From Siderastrea siderea (lineage: Eukaryota > Cnidaria > Anthozoa > Scleractinia > Rhizangiidae), in assembly GCA_964030785.1 (NCBI GenBank), contig OZ034978.1:4039001-4103000 (forward strand): a DNA stretch of 64,000 nucleotides. The letters run 5' to 3'. The notes under the pieces were generated by a model, which did not search any database, was not told where the DNA came from, and saw only the letters and a program-made list of their open reading frames with translations. Numbering within the stretch: the stretch's first letter is position 1; each line of letters opens with the position of its first letter. Below are positions 22,948 through 35,415 of this stretch, piece after piece. The translations under genes were made by a program, and so were the position numbers.

Positions 22948-25900
22948 ATGGCTCCAATAGCGTTTTTGTTGTTTTGTGCTTCTGTAATTCAACTGGACAC
23001 ATTCTGCGACGGTGAAAGTAAGTAAATACCTTAGTTTAATCAAAATAAATAACGTAAGTAGACAACGATGGAAATTGAGTCAACAAAACATAAAATTTGA
23101 TGTGCAAATGCACAACGCCAAAAGTTAGCGTATCATCGATCTGCTGTTACTGTTCGCATTTCATAACATTGACAGCTGAGTTTTTGACATTGTTGTCAAC
23201 TTATTTTGATTAAAGTTATGACGCTTTCTTCATGTGTTCTGACTTTCTGCCCCAGTCCAAATTTGTTCGGTGCGTGCTACGAAGCCTCTCAAACTCATGT
23301 TCTGACCGGTATACGTGGGGGCTTTAACTGATCCAGAAGTGATGACTGAAAATTGTCTACTTTCCCTGACGATGTAGTAAAATATGATCCTCTAAAAAAT
23401 GGGATCTACTTTAAATTTCTTTGAATAATCTCCTTGTTCTGAAACACTTTGACAGTATTGTTTTGTTTTCCTGGGGATATTCTCAGTTGAGTTGAGCTGG
23501 CCCAATTTGCATCTACGCCTTTTACGTCCCCAATACACCACAGAAATAATGTTAACTTTTACGAAAACAGACACAACTTTTTGTCGAATTTTCTGTCAAG
23601 GGAATTAACTTACAAAATCAGCACTCGAATGCTACCATTTGCATTTTTTGCATTTTTTGTATTTCCACGGCAATACTCTGAGCTCAGAATGCTTGATAAA
23701 ATATATTGTTAAACCAAACCAAGTGCTTTCGCTAACGCCTTGAAGATGTATCTTATTAGATTTACTCGCTTTTGCAGATAGATTAACTCTTTTCGTGAAC
23801 TGCTGATACATTAGGAATTCCGTTTCACGCAGACTTTTGACGGGTATCAGCGTTTTCTATTCAAAACTTATCACACGTCTAATCCATTACATTCACAGAT
23901 GAGTTTTGAAATGGTTTTTAAAGACATCATGTGATGTCATTACGTTTATAACACTAAGGATATATTCACAATTCGTTAATGCTTACGACCTGTCGTCCCT
24001 ATCAAGTTTTCTCAACAGAGACAGTTTTTGAGTATAGTGTGGTTGATATGGTAATAAAACTGTCTTCATTCTGCCTTCTAAAATTCTGGACGGCAAACTA
24101 AGTATAATTATTCAAAACGTACTGCCAGACGCAATTCAAGTTTTTATTTATTTTATTTTATTTTTTTGGTTCTCGCTGAAAGGAAAAATTATATGAAAAA
24201 TAATATTCAGTTAAAAATTCTTTGAAATCTTCATGTAATGGAAGTCCACCCAAGTTTCAATTTTTCAGGACAACGGATATGATCTTAAACTTTCACCATG
24301 TTCTGCATCACTGGAAATGTCCACCCATCCTCGAAAAAATTGTTAACTGAGAGAAGAGTCATTCAACGCAAAGCTTAATTCTAGTTCGAACTCGATTCAT
24401 TAAAACCCAAAATGAAATTGAAAAGTCATTATTCATATTTTTACAAAGGAAAAGCGAACTAAACAAACGCGGGAGATAAACAAACAGCGAGTTGGACAAT
24501 ACACAACACAAGACTTTGTCCCGTCAAGTGAAAAGACAGTTCCTTTCAACATTGCAAAATAACGAGAAACAAATTAAACGGCACTTCAGAAAATAACTTT
24601 AGGTTTTAAACTAAAGACTAAAATTTTACAACGTATGACTTAAGGTTTGTTAAACTGTTGAAACGATTTTTACGGACACTTTTATTTGCCATTACATTTC
24701 AGATGAATTCGACTGCGTAAAAAGGGTGATGATAGGTATTTTAGATTTGATGAAACCAATCTTCTAGCTATGATGAAAACACTCTTACTTTAATTAAAAA
24801 TGTTTGAATGTTTACCATTGTTTCTTTTTCAATTTTTGTTTCTTCTTGTTTCACTGCAGGCGATGCAAAAATTCAAAATTTAAATCCACAGTTTCCAATC
24901 GATAGTTTCACGTCGTAGGAAACAGCATCGAGCAGTCTTAGGAACGAATGCTAAAAGACCGAACTCGATTGATTTCATTCACCGAAAAATGGGCAAAAAT
25001 CAGGCTATTTGTTTGTTTATTAGAACTGACCTTAGTAATTACTGACAACCGACTATGTCTGTAATATATCCGAAAAAGATCAATTAATTGCTCTACGAAA
25101 AGTTAGCTTGATTTAAGTTCACTGAGGCCTTGACAAATTCTCATCAGATGTTATCATCAAAGGGCTACCATAGACACCACTGGTTTTTCAAGAGAATGTT
25201 TTGTTTTCTTTGTAAGTTCTTCAACTCGAACATTCTATATAACCAAAACAATAAAGAACAAAGACATTGTTGCTTTTTTGTTCCTAAGAACGCCAACTAC
25301 AAACGTGGCAAAGTTTCAAAATAAATCTTCCGAAGAACGCCAAACTACAAACGTGGTGAAGTTTCAAAACATTATACCAACTAGAAAACTAAAATTGCAA
25401 AACTTGACAGATAGAACCACAGGAGAGTACTGCTCAGTTTTCAATGGTTAAACAAAAAACTTCAACCAGATATTTAGAAGTCCATCAAGGTTTCACTGTA
25501 GGAAGGAAATGGTCAAATTCTGCAGTAGTTTGATATATGGCTCCGAATCACCATCATCATTCCATTTTAATCTTGTAAATACACTAACTCACAGCACCTA
25601 GTCTTCATTTTCTAAAGCGGACAAGCCTCCTTAATTCAGAAGCAGTTTACATCTTAAAGAAATAATCAAATTCTGCTCTCCTCTTTCATTTCCCGAATTT
25701 ACAGGTTCTTAGCCACCTTTCCTAAAATCGAGGTCCGTCTTTTTCGTGACCAAATTGACATTTTCATTCTCCCAAACCAAAAGGGATAAATTCGCCAACA
25801 ATTAAATACAAATACCACCAGCCCAGGCTCTGTCGGATAAAAAGAGGCGGGGAGAGGGCCGGGAGCGGGAGAAGAGTGGGTGATATTATACAAGATAACC

Positions 25901-28900
25901 TCGGTTTCTCTGCCTCTTTCCCATGTCGAGGCTCAACTATATGATAGGTCCGCTCTGACGAAGGATTAACGCTCGAAACGTCAGCTTTCAATCTCTTTAC
26001 GGTGGCCAAATTACTGTATCAACTCAGTTGATAAATCCAAAGTTTTGTGTTTCGCTTTTTTGTTTTTATCGTATTTCTTGAATCTAAACACGCATGGCAC
26101 TGGTAGGTGAAAGAGTGTGAACTCTTTATTTGCAGAGGAGGCAAAACGCAATCTAACGGAGAAACTTTACAAAAAACTGTTTGATGGATACAACAAAGAC
26201 TTCCTTCCGCGTCTCAATGAATCTGCACCTGTTAAAGTGCGCTTCGAATTTGAGCTTATTACAATAAAGGAAGTGGTAAGTTTGCTCTAAAATATCTTTT
26301 ATGGCATTAAGAGAACTACAGGCTTTTGATCGAGTGCAAGAGTTATCTTTGGTTGCTTTCTCTTTGTGAGTTTTCTAAACGTTTCAAACTTTTAGAAAAC
26401 GCACAAAGATTTGTGCAATTACAAATTTTGCGACTGGATCAATAATTTGGTGTCAAGAGAACTGGTCAACCAGGCAAAAGATGTTGCATTTTCTACTAAT
26501 TGGGAGGCGAAACCCCAAAACAGTCGTGATTTACCGAAGCACCTTGGCTAATGTGCCTGGCTATGTTTGAATGTTTTTGCCGCGAGGTGCGTTTACCCAT
26601 ACGTTGTGCGTGTGTATGCCCATAAATTGTGCGGATTTCGCTTAAAAGTTTCTTCTTGGGATGCAAAAACGTAAGGGCCCCTTGGCCCCTTAGCCCCTTG
26701 GCCCCTTGGCCCCTTGGCCTCTTGGCCCCTTGGCCTCTTGGCCCCTTGGCCCCTTGGCCCCTTGTGCCTCTCTTGCGCAAGAAATTGCTTTCTACTAATT
26801 GATTGAATGCATGAAACTATAAAATAACCAACATCAACAAGTTTGTAAATCAATCTCGAGCTGCAAATCTAGCTAATGAAATCGGGTGCTTCCCTAGAAG
26901 CAAAAAAGGCAGTTAAAGTCTTCGAGAATTAGTCAGAAGGAAATGTGAATTGATACAGCAGAGAACACCAGTTTTAAGGACATTGCGGCTTGTTCTTGAA
27001 ATTTGAATAGCACCCTTAAAATTCTGAAGCAGAGGGAAGGACCCCCTCAAGAGAAGACACTGACACTGGTTTGCTGTGCTTGCGCAGACGTGCTTACTTT
27101 ACTGGGTTTTGGTCATAATAGAGCGGTTTTCGATTGAGTGTCGAAAGTAATTCGCGTTTTGCTTCGGTTTTGCTTGACTTCGCCTTGTGATTGGTTAAAA
27201 AATCTCGCGCTACTTTCTCGACCAATCAGAAGTAAAACTCAAACCAATCGCAACTTGCTTGCACGCCTTTTCCCGCGCTTGGCGCCGGTTACATGTATTT
27301 GTTTCGAGTTCTGATTGGTTCATTTGGTAATTTGTGTTTGTTGTGATTGGCTGGGGTAATTACTTTGGTTTTGGTTTTGGTTTTACGACACTAATTTGAA
27401 AAGCGCTCTATCCACCAAGATCTCCTGGTCTGACCTACTCTGTTTGTTGTTATCTCAGAATGCCAAAGATCAGACAATCACAGTTTATGGCTGGGTGCGA
27501 CAGGTAATTAGTTTTTTTTTTTAAGTGACATTCATCGTCAGTTAAAGCCGTATTCTCCTTTGGAACAAAATGATTTTGCGGTGGGGGATCCAGGATTTTT
27601 AAAGGGGGGGGGGGGGGGTGGCTTACCTGACAGAACGATATCGGAACAATCCGAGACAAAATCGCCTCAGTGGTAGTTTTGTTCCCTTTCTTATTTTCAC
27701 GCTTACACGACCCAAGAAGGGGATGGCTAGCCACCCAATCCAACCCCCCGCATCCGCCCCTGTTTTAACTTTGAGTCTGTGCATGAAATCCTTGAGTGTG
27801 ACCATTCAAACGTAACCACTGATGAAGGGGTCATACCTGAAACGCCTGGAAACATTTGTTACCAAAGAGCACTTTTGCCTATACAAATTATCATTCAAGA
27901 TTACTAACGAAAGTGCTACACAGCATTACATTTTTTAATACATATTTTACACTTTTTATATACTTTGAGACTGGGATTTTCAAAACGACAGATTTCAACG
28001 TTAAGAAGTCATAACAGAAAAGTGACTGACCATATCATGCTGGCTGTAGATATTGGGTGCTGGTGTTAAGCCGTTGGGGTTATTCCCTACATCTCGTCAC
28101 ACTTAATTAGTAGGGGACCTCACTTTTCAAATAGAGGAGGGGACTTACTTCCTGGTGTTGTGGCCTAGTCTGTTATCTTTTATCAAGGGAGGATAAAGGG
28201 GTAAGAGAGTTAATCTCCTATATAAGCCCTTTCCGTATCGTAACCCCTCCTTAGTTAGTTTTAGTAACAAAATAGAGGGAAATTGAAATTTCAAAACGTT
28301 ATATCTTTTTTGAGTGGAAAACCATATTTCTTTTTTTTATTTCAGTTTTGAGATCCTTGTAACAAGTTCTTTTAGAAACCTCCACAAGATATCCCATAAT
28401 ACTAAAAGCAAAATTTGGCGCCAACTTTTTGACGTCATTTTCCCGGCAAAAATGTCAAAATTGGAAAAACTAAAATCACGAAATTTTACGGAATGATAAG
28501 TTCTATATTGCTGCTAAATTTCAGGGTAATTGCTTTAAAACTCAGTAAGTTATTTGAAATTTGAATTTCCCGCCATTTTGTTACTAAAAATAACTTAAGA
28601 GAGATTACGATGGGGATAGAGCCTATATGGGGGAGTAGCTCCCTTACCCGTTATCCTCTCTTGCTTTTATTCATGACTTGGGTGGATGGAGTGAGATCAC
28701 AAATGGAATGATAGCAGTTGTCAAGAGTGCCTTTACATACTGACGTCCAATCTCACCGCTTAGTTGCTGTAATGCGTATTTGAACATATGTACGAAAAAT
28801 ACGCTATTTGAATTAAAGTCACATGACAACGTTTCTTTTTATCTTTAAGAAATGGCACAATCCGTTTCTCCAGTGGAATGCGTCCGAGTATGAAGGCATA

Positions 28901-30508
28901 CATTCCATTCACACAAACGCCGAGACAGTCTGGGTACCAGACATACTCGTTTACAACAAGTAAGGACATAATATATTTAGGGATGTAACTCGATTGTGCG
29001 TATATTCAAACTGACACTCTACTTTTTCTTACTAAGTAAAGTGGGTGTAGATGGAGATGAAGACCAGGAATTTCTTGTATAAAGAGCGATTCCGGTGTTT
29101 CACTAGATTGGCTTACAAAAGAGTGAGCACAGTTACGTAACATCATAACATAAACAGCGGCACCTCATTACCGCCTTTGAAATTTGCAAGGTTTCATATA
29201 TACCTAATCCCTAAACTAAGAAATGGCTGTATTCTTTCTAGTGTTGACCTCCAAGACCGAATTGGTGGCGGACCAACAACCTACAAAACCAACGTCGTCA
29301 TGCGATCCAGCGGAGAACACGACTGGACAAGCCCAGCTATTTTTAAAACTGTGTGTGCCATAGATGTTACCTATTTCCCTTTCGACATGCAAACATGTTC
29401 GCTCAAGTTTGGTTCATGGGCTTCAAGCAGTCAGGAAATCACCATGTTCCCTGAAAACACAACTGGAAAATCGAACCAGTATGTGGACAACGGCGAGTGG
29501 GAACTCGTCAAAGTCACGTCCAAGAGAAACGTTGTTCAGTACCGCTACCAGGAGTTCGATGACATCACCGTTACCATAGAGATAGGTCGCGTGTACTTTA
29601 ATTTCTGTGTGAACTTGATAATCCCGTGCTTTCTTATTTCAACGATGATTTTTCTGGGGTTTATTCTTCCTCCTGAATGTGGTGAGAGGATTGGTTTGAG
29701 TATAACTGTGCTTCTTGCAATGACTGTATTCCAGCAGTTAACATCGAATATTTTCCCTTCTTTTGATTTCCCGCTACTTGGACAGTACTACTTTGCCACA
29801 AGTGTTGAAATCAGCATTTCGCTCGTGGCAACAACGATTGTTTTAAACTTCACCGCGCGCAAAAACAAGAAGATACCGCGTTGGTTGCGGATGTTGTTGT
29901 TAAAGTGGATGGCACGAGTTGTCTTTTTGAGGAAGACAGTGCAACGAAGTTGCCCAAAACCTAATCTGAAACGCAAAAGATCGCGAGGCAAAAGTCTGAG
30001 GGAGCATAAGGGAAACAACATGTCCGGCGCCAGGCAAAATGGAAGTGTTGCTCAGATGATTGCAGAGGAACCTACGTCCGACAAACACGAGAGGAAGGAT
30101 GACCGACAAGTGGAAGAGCTAAAAAACGTGTTCATAATATCAAAAAATCTTGACTACGGAGGTCTGCAATACGCCAACTCTATGAGGAGCACGGAATTAA
30201 ACGGACATGGCTCTGAGAACTTCATGCTAAACGCTCCCGAATCTGAAGGACCATGGGGCGAAGATGATGCGCCATTCACGGGAGTCCGTGATGAAAATGG
30301 AGAGGAACTTGAAGAAGACGAATTGGCTTTACGACAGTGGGAGTGGGTCATGGCCGCGAGGGTCCTGGATCGGGCGTTGCTATGGGTTTCTATAATTACG
30401 GGCATAGTGACCTTTGTCGGTATTTTTATGCGAGCGCCTCGCTTGCAGGAATTAATTTTTGGCTCCTCAAGTGATTCTTACTCTCACTGCGAAGGGCATG
30501 CAGAGTGA
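22948..30508 (+). CDS. Nicotinic acetylcholine receptor-like subunit, non-alpha type (5 exons)
   Basis: Second Cys-loop receptor subunit, in tandem with the upstream gene. Exons: 22948-23017, 26136-26275, 27459-27503, 28850-28959, 29242-30508 (70, 140, 45, 110 and 1267 bp). All introns are GT-AG and the joined frame is 544 codons including TGA. Exon 1 begins MAPIAFLLFCASV, a signal peptide. Visible: loop D YGWVRQ, loop A WVPDILVYN, Cys-loop C160-C174 with YFPFD, loop B W181, M1 about 240-266, M2 271-291, M3, a long charged intracellular loop, and M4 near 495-520. N-glycosylation sites include NES (exon 2) and NTT (about 194). The C-loop region (about 216-229) has no vicinal cysteines, so it should not form a canonical principal site. 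M2 keeps E at -1' and L at 9', but 20' is N, not the acid seen in the neighbour. Intron phases match the upstream gene exactly, so the pair arose by tandem duplication. A role as a complementary subunit is inference. Confidence 0.92.
25283..25370 (+). repeat. Two-unit tandem repeat in receptor intron 1
   Basis: The segment GAACGCCAACTACAAACGTG is repeated after about 50 bp as GAACGCCAAACTACAAACGT, each followed by an AAGTTTCAAAA stretch. Confidence 0.6.
25945..26055 (+). repeat. GAAACGTC-containing dispersed repeat
   Basis: Contains CTGACGAAGG, CGCTCGAAACGTCAGC, TCTCTTTACGGTGGCCAAAT and CAACTCAGTTGATAAATCCA. A near-identical stretch occurs twice, inverted, at 37873-38084. It may be the end of a retroelement. 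Confidence 0.6.
26676..26765 (+). repeat. CCCCTTGGCC minisatellite in receptor intron 2
   Basis: About nine units of the 10-mer CCCCTTGGCC, some with CCTCTTGGCC. The glycine/proline-rich minus frames across it are artefacts of the repeat. Confidence 0.85.
27119..27410. mobile_element. 292-bp CCAAT-rich MITE, copy 2 (inverted), in receptor intron 2
   Basis: Same family as 19642-19937 in opposite orientation, with TA at both ends (27119-27120, 27409-27410). It ends 48 bp before exon 3 of the non-alpha receptor gene, so it lies close to the branch-site region. Confidence 0.75.
27600..27620 (+). repeat. Poly(G) tract
   Basis: A run of about 15 G after AAAGG in receptor intron 3. Possible G-quadruplex former. 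No gene. Confidence 0.6.
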
Positions 30509-32248
30509 ATGGATATTAAGGCTGCACACATCATGCCGACGCCATTCTGAGCACAGTGGAGAGGCAAAAGACTCAAGCTGTACTAGGGACCTTAGCCATC
30601 ACGACGGCAACGCACACGAAAACGTCACTTTAAATAATCCATTAACACACATTGGCTGAACTACTTCGCGATTATGGCCGAACTATCCAGGAGTTTTAAG
30701 GGCCGCGCTCAAGTTCAGAAAAAGAAAGGGAAATTCACCGTCGTGTGTTGTCTATTCCGCTGAAAAAAAACTTTCAATTTGCTCATTTCGCGTGGTCTCT
30801 TTGCGGCGGAGAACGACAGCTAAATTGCCACTGTTTTGCTAACTAAACTTCATGTTTTTTCTTGATTATCGGCGTTGCCATACCTTTCGTGATTGCTTTT
30901 TAATTTAAAAGCTCACAAATAATGATTCACCTACCTCCTCTAGGTAGGCCGAGAGCGTGCAAGAACCTTTTGCCGACCCAGCCCTCTTTATATCCATCGG
31001 CAAGAGATTTTTCTTACCTTCGGTAACCAGGCTAGAACGCCAAAACCTTTTAACACCAAATCAGTTAAGGTATCAGCCACCCTTCGGGACCGCTCTAGTT
31101 CTTGTTTTTTTTTTATGAAAAATCCTATAAACTATACATTTTTTGGCAACTTAATAATTCCAGAAAATGCCTTTATATTCCGGCAAAAAGAGGCCGAGGT
31201 TTAACATGTTCGGAAAATGGGAAGGTTTTTTCACACATACATGTCTTCATAGATTATGTTCCACTCCCTCCAGAAACAAAGAAAACAAAACGATTAACAT
31301 TGCATTCTCTTCTTGACACCTATGGCTAAAAAACCGTGTCTCAGATTTTTGACATGTGCGTTTGTTCTTCTTTTATTACCAGATGAAGTCAGAGAAGACA
31401 AAAAAAAATGAGCACTTCGCGGGAAAAAAAGGTCTAGCTTGAAAACAAAAAGAGGGATTAAAATTCGCAGACACGGTTTTGTAGAAACACTATCTGGCAA
31501 CAACCTGGCCAAATTTCAGCCAAATTGGTCGAGCGGCTGTCGACGTGTAGTTAAAAATGTACGTACAACCCGCCAAATTTGACTTTCGAGAAAAAAAGGA
31601 AAATGTATTTTCTGCGGCGTCTTGCCAGTAACGAGATAATGACACCTAAATGTCCGGTGAGTTCTATTTTGATCGATACCAGAGAGGGATCAGCTTTCTC
31701 AAACAATGGAGCTTTGACAGGTAACATGTAACAAGAGTGATCTTACGCGGCGAGCAGCAGAAAATAATTCATTAGCTTTCAACTCACCGCTCTTGGACGT
31801 GAGAAAACATTCGTCATTTTCGTTTTATTTACGAAATGTTTTCCTTATTATAATCTGTATTTCATGTAACAATTAAAATGTGTAATGTATATTTCCTGAA
31901 ATGCTGACCAAGTTGATAAAGATGCCGAAATCGTGGCAAAATCCGGGGAAATCATCGACGCAACCACTTCTCCTGTCGATGAAATGAACCCTGATCACTC
32001 TCTGCCAATTCTCTGCCCATTCGTTGTCAAGGGCTTTCTTTTCCTTCAGTCTTGGTTCGCAGGACGAAAGCAGACACAACCTTTTTTTAATGATGTATTT
32101 AGGTGAAAGAAAACTCTCATTACTTCGTAAGAATCGCTTGAAATCGCTTAAAATGTGAGTGCAACCAGCACGCGCCTTCGGTTTCACGTGATCAAGTTAA
32201 TCAGGTGTGATAGAACTTGTCAGCGATCAATTACCATAATAAACAGGG

Positions 32249-32249
32249 A

Positions 32250-32300
<51 letters not shown>
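32249..32300 (+). repeat. (AAT)n microsatellite
   Basis: About 50 bp of uninterrupted AAT units. Confidence 0.85.
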
Positions 32301-33788
32301 CTTTTACTCCTAATACCTCTCCACTGAGCCATTATTTTCTTCTAATTTTTTGTTTAAAAGAAAGTTCTCGAAGACATTTATTTGAGCATGTAAAAATCTC
32401 GTTTATCAAAAAAGGACACTTTTCCGTGGCTGATACCTTCAGTCAAAACATTTCAAAATTCAAGTATAATTTGATTGAAATTTTCAGCTGTAGTAATCAA
32501 CATTTTTAATTTCGCACGTGAGCAAATGGAACGTAATAGTGTCTTCTAAGCACAAAAATGGGATTTGACCATAACATGCTTAATCATAACAGTGGAGAGT
32601 TTGAACTTTAATGAGGGCAACCCTTTTGGATACCCTTCGATAGGGGATGAATGCCAGAAAGTCTAAATGGGTTTTTCAGGTTTGGCCATTTTCTCATCTG
32701 TGAGCACTGTTAACACAATTTAGCCGAATTTAACCTACTTAGGAATTTACAGCTACAGATAAATCAGTAAGGACCATTTCTCCGGAGCCAGGGGATACGC
32801 GATATATTCAAGGAGGCCTGATATAAAACATAGGCACGCATAGCGTGCGTGAGCTATTTTGTAGATGTCAATGAGAGGTACGGAAACGGTTATTGAATGA
32901 ACGTGCGTGTACCAAGGTACACTATTGTGATGTTGTTTATTTGAGTAGCGTTGAGCATTCGAAAAATATTGGTTTTTAGACAGAGTTAACCTTATAAGCG
33001 GAGCTGTGTCCGATATTGTGCAACCTCGTTCCCAGGGCTTTTTACAGATTTGAGGGTAATCAAAGATCAATGTTTGAGTTTATGTTAGTGGTTTCGAATT
33101 CGTATACGTCATTGATCAATAGATGGTACGCTAATGCGTACAAGCGTGGCTTCAAATTACGACAAAACAAGAAGGAAGTGAGATAAAATCTTTAGAATAT
33201 CTGACAACAGTGTGAATATGGGACAAACAAAATAATACAAAACAGTCCTTTCTGAAGCTCATTCTCAGATGTTTCTCGGAAGGTCAATGGATTGAAAATT
33301 GTGGCGTTCGATTATAAAGATTATTTTTCCATGGACAAATATTTTGGATCTAGTAAGAAGTGTAACGTGTCACAAAAATTAATTCTCTACGTTTGAACCA
33401 GAAGAGAATAGGCGATCTTGAAAGTCACGTACGTCTTCTTCTTGCGTGACATCATGCTTGACGAACGTGGCAACTCCCGTATCGAGACAAATACATAAAT
33501 AAGCTCTGTTTTATTATCCAGATTATTTCGTTTTATTTCGTTTTCCAGATTATTTCGTTATTATGTTGGTGCCCATTTACTTAAACCGTCTCTTTCATTC
33601 AAAAATAAAACGAAATTAGAAGCAAAACATTCAGAAATAAAACGATGAAATTGCAGTCGGTACATTACAAGTATTAAGCCGTTAAAAGCTTTAAAGAAAA
33701 GTGGTTCGCCTGCGTGGTTAACAACGTGAATTTTATCACATGGAGTACATGTGATCAAGTCAAGGCCAAATTTTGCTTTAATAGCTCC

Positions 33789-33814
33789 GGGGGTGGGTGG
33801 GGGGGGGGGGGGGT
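33789..33814 (+). repeat. G-rich tract
   Basis: GGGGGTGGGTGG followed by about 15 G. A likely G-quadruplex-capable run. Confidence 0.7.
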
Positions 33815-35189
33815 TCGCACGGCCAGGCAGTCATGTGATAATGCTTTATAGTGTGGGTCGTTTCACGTGTAAAGAACGTGTTATGTTGATTGACCGTGAG
33901 ATCAGGTTACTGTTTTGTGTAAACAAGTGGTGTTTTGTCACGTACAAACATGTGATGACACAGTTCAATGGCGAGTCACGAGACTTTCATAAGACTGTCA
34001 TAAGTTCGTTTTCGGCACTTTTTATTGGCTTTCGTGGCAGCTAGAATTGTGTAACAAAGGGAGAAACTTAAAAGGAAGCGGGGAATGAGTAAATTTATGC
34101 GTTTTTTGTAATCTGAAAAATGATAACCGATTTATGTGTCTATAAAACTGTGAAACGAATCTTGTGTGGAGCTACTGCGTTTTTGTCTTCGTATTGGAGG
34201 TGATAATTGTATTGATTTGATTTGATTGTCGTGTTGATCTTCCCGCTCAAGCTTTCTACAAACAATCCCGCTACCGCCACGCAGCCTAACCAAAAACCCA
34301 TTTCTCTGGTAAGCCGCCTCTAACTTTGCGCTTAGCTAGTCGCACGTACGAGCAACGTTTATGCCATCCATACAATCTTTTTCCTTGTCGACCTTGTGCC
34401 TTTGACGGACCTAGTGATCGAGTGGCATGGCCATTAATTTTAAAACCTACCAAAGGTGCGAACAATAAGTAGTTTAAGTTGGAAATGCACGATTCTGCCC
34501 TTTTTATACCTTCAAACTATTTGCCATCTATTTACCATCATTTACTGCACAGAAGTGACGTTATTTCTCACACTCTAAAGTTGAACCATATATAAACTCC
34601 AAACGTAAGTTATGCGCATGTGTACAAAGGATTTGTTCCAATTCTCATCTACCAAAACAAACGAAGCTGACAAATATTTCCTAGAAAAAACATCATAAAT
34701 ATCAGATAACCCACGAATTATTTACTAGATCTCGCTTCCGCTCACGTGTAAACCAGGTTTGTGCTGAAGTCTACCACAAGGAAGCCAGCCATTTCTATTT
34801 GATATATAAATATCCAACGTCAAGCAATAATAATCCGGACACTTTCGTCGTGTCGCTTTAGTAGCGGAATTTTCCATGCGTTCGTATTGGCATTTTTGTT
34901 CCGGCCCCGACAACTAGCCTTTCGGTAAAATTCGACAGTCTTCGGGAATCCCGAACATGGTCCACCCAAAAACCAACCAACCAAAGAACCAACCTTCCCA
35001 GAAACTTGAGGCTGCATGCCGACTATGAGGCTATTTTGTAGACAAAATAGCTCAATAAATCACATATCCATGAGCTGCCTAAAATAATCCACTTTTTGCC
35101 ACATGTACACAGTCTCGGTACACATGATTTTAGTTCCTCTCTGTCAAAGTTACCATGACAACGTTTCTCTTGTCAAGTACAGTAATGTG

Positions 35190-35415
35190 CAAAATTACTG
35201 CAGACGAAATTCGGTAAACTAAAGCGAATTACGTAAATTTCGGCGAAAACTGGCGAACTTTCGCTTCAAACGAAATTTCTGCGAAAGTGCGCTGACATTT
35301 GAGAGTAGTATTGTTTACGTTTCGGCGAAATTTCGAAGACGTGGGTGAAAAATTGTGGCGAAAGTTCGCTGCTCTCAACGAAATTTCGCGCAAACTATAA
35401 TTATTCGAAATTTCG
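35190..35415. repeat. GCGAAA / GAAATTTC word-rich stretch
   Basis: About 225 bp in which GCGAAA, its inverse TTTCGC, and GAAATTTC recur more than ten times with no fixed period. It reads like a decayed inverted repeat or satellite fragment. Confidence 0.45.

Noticed and set aside
26496..26853. Collagen-like GPRGQGAK frames on the minus strand
   Set aside because: They are two frames of the CCCCTTGGCC minisatellite inside a receptor intron.
29177..29241. Upstream methionine of the non-alpha receptor long frame as its start
   Set aside because: These codons are intron 4 sequence ending in TTTCTAG. The splice-joined frame continues from exon 4 instead.
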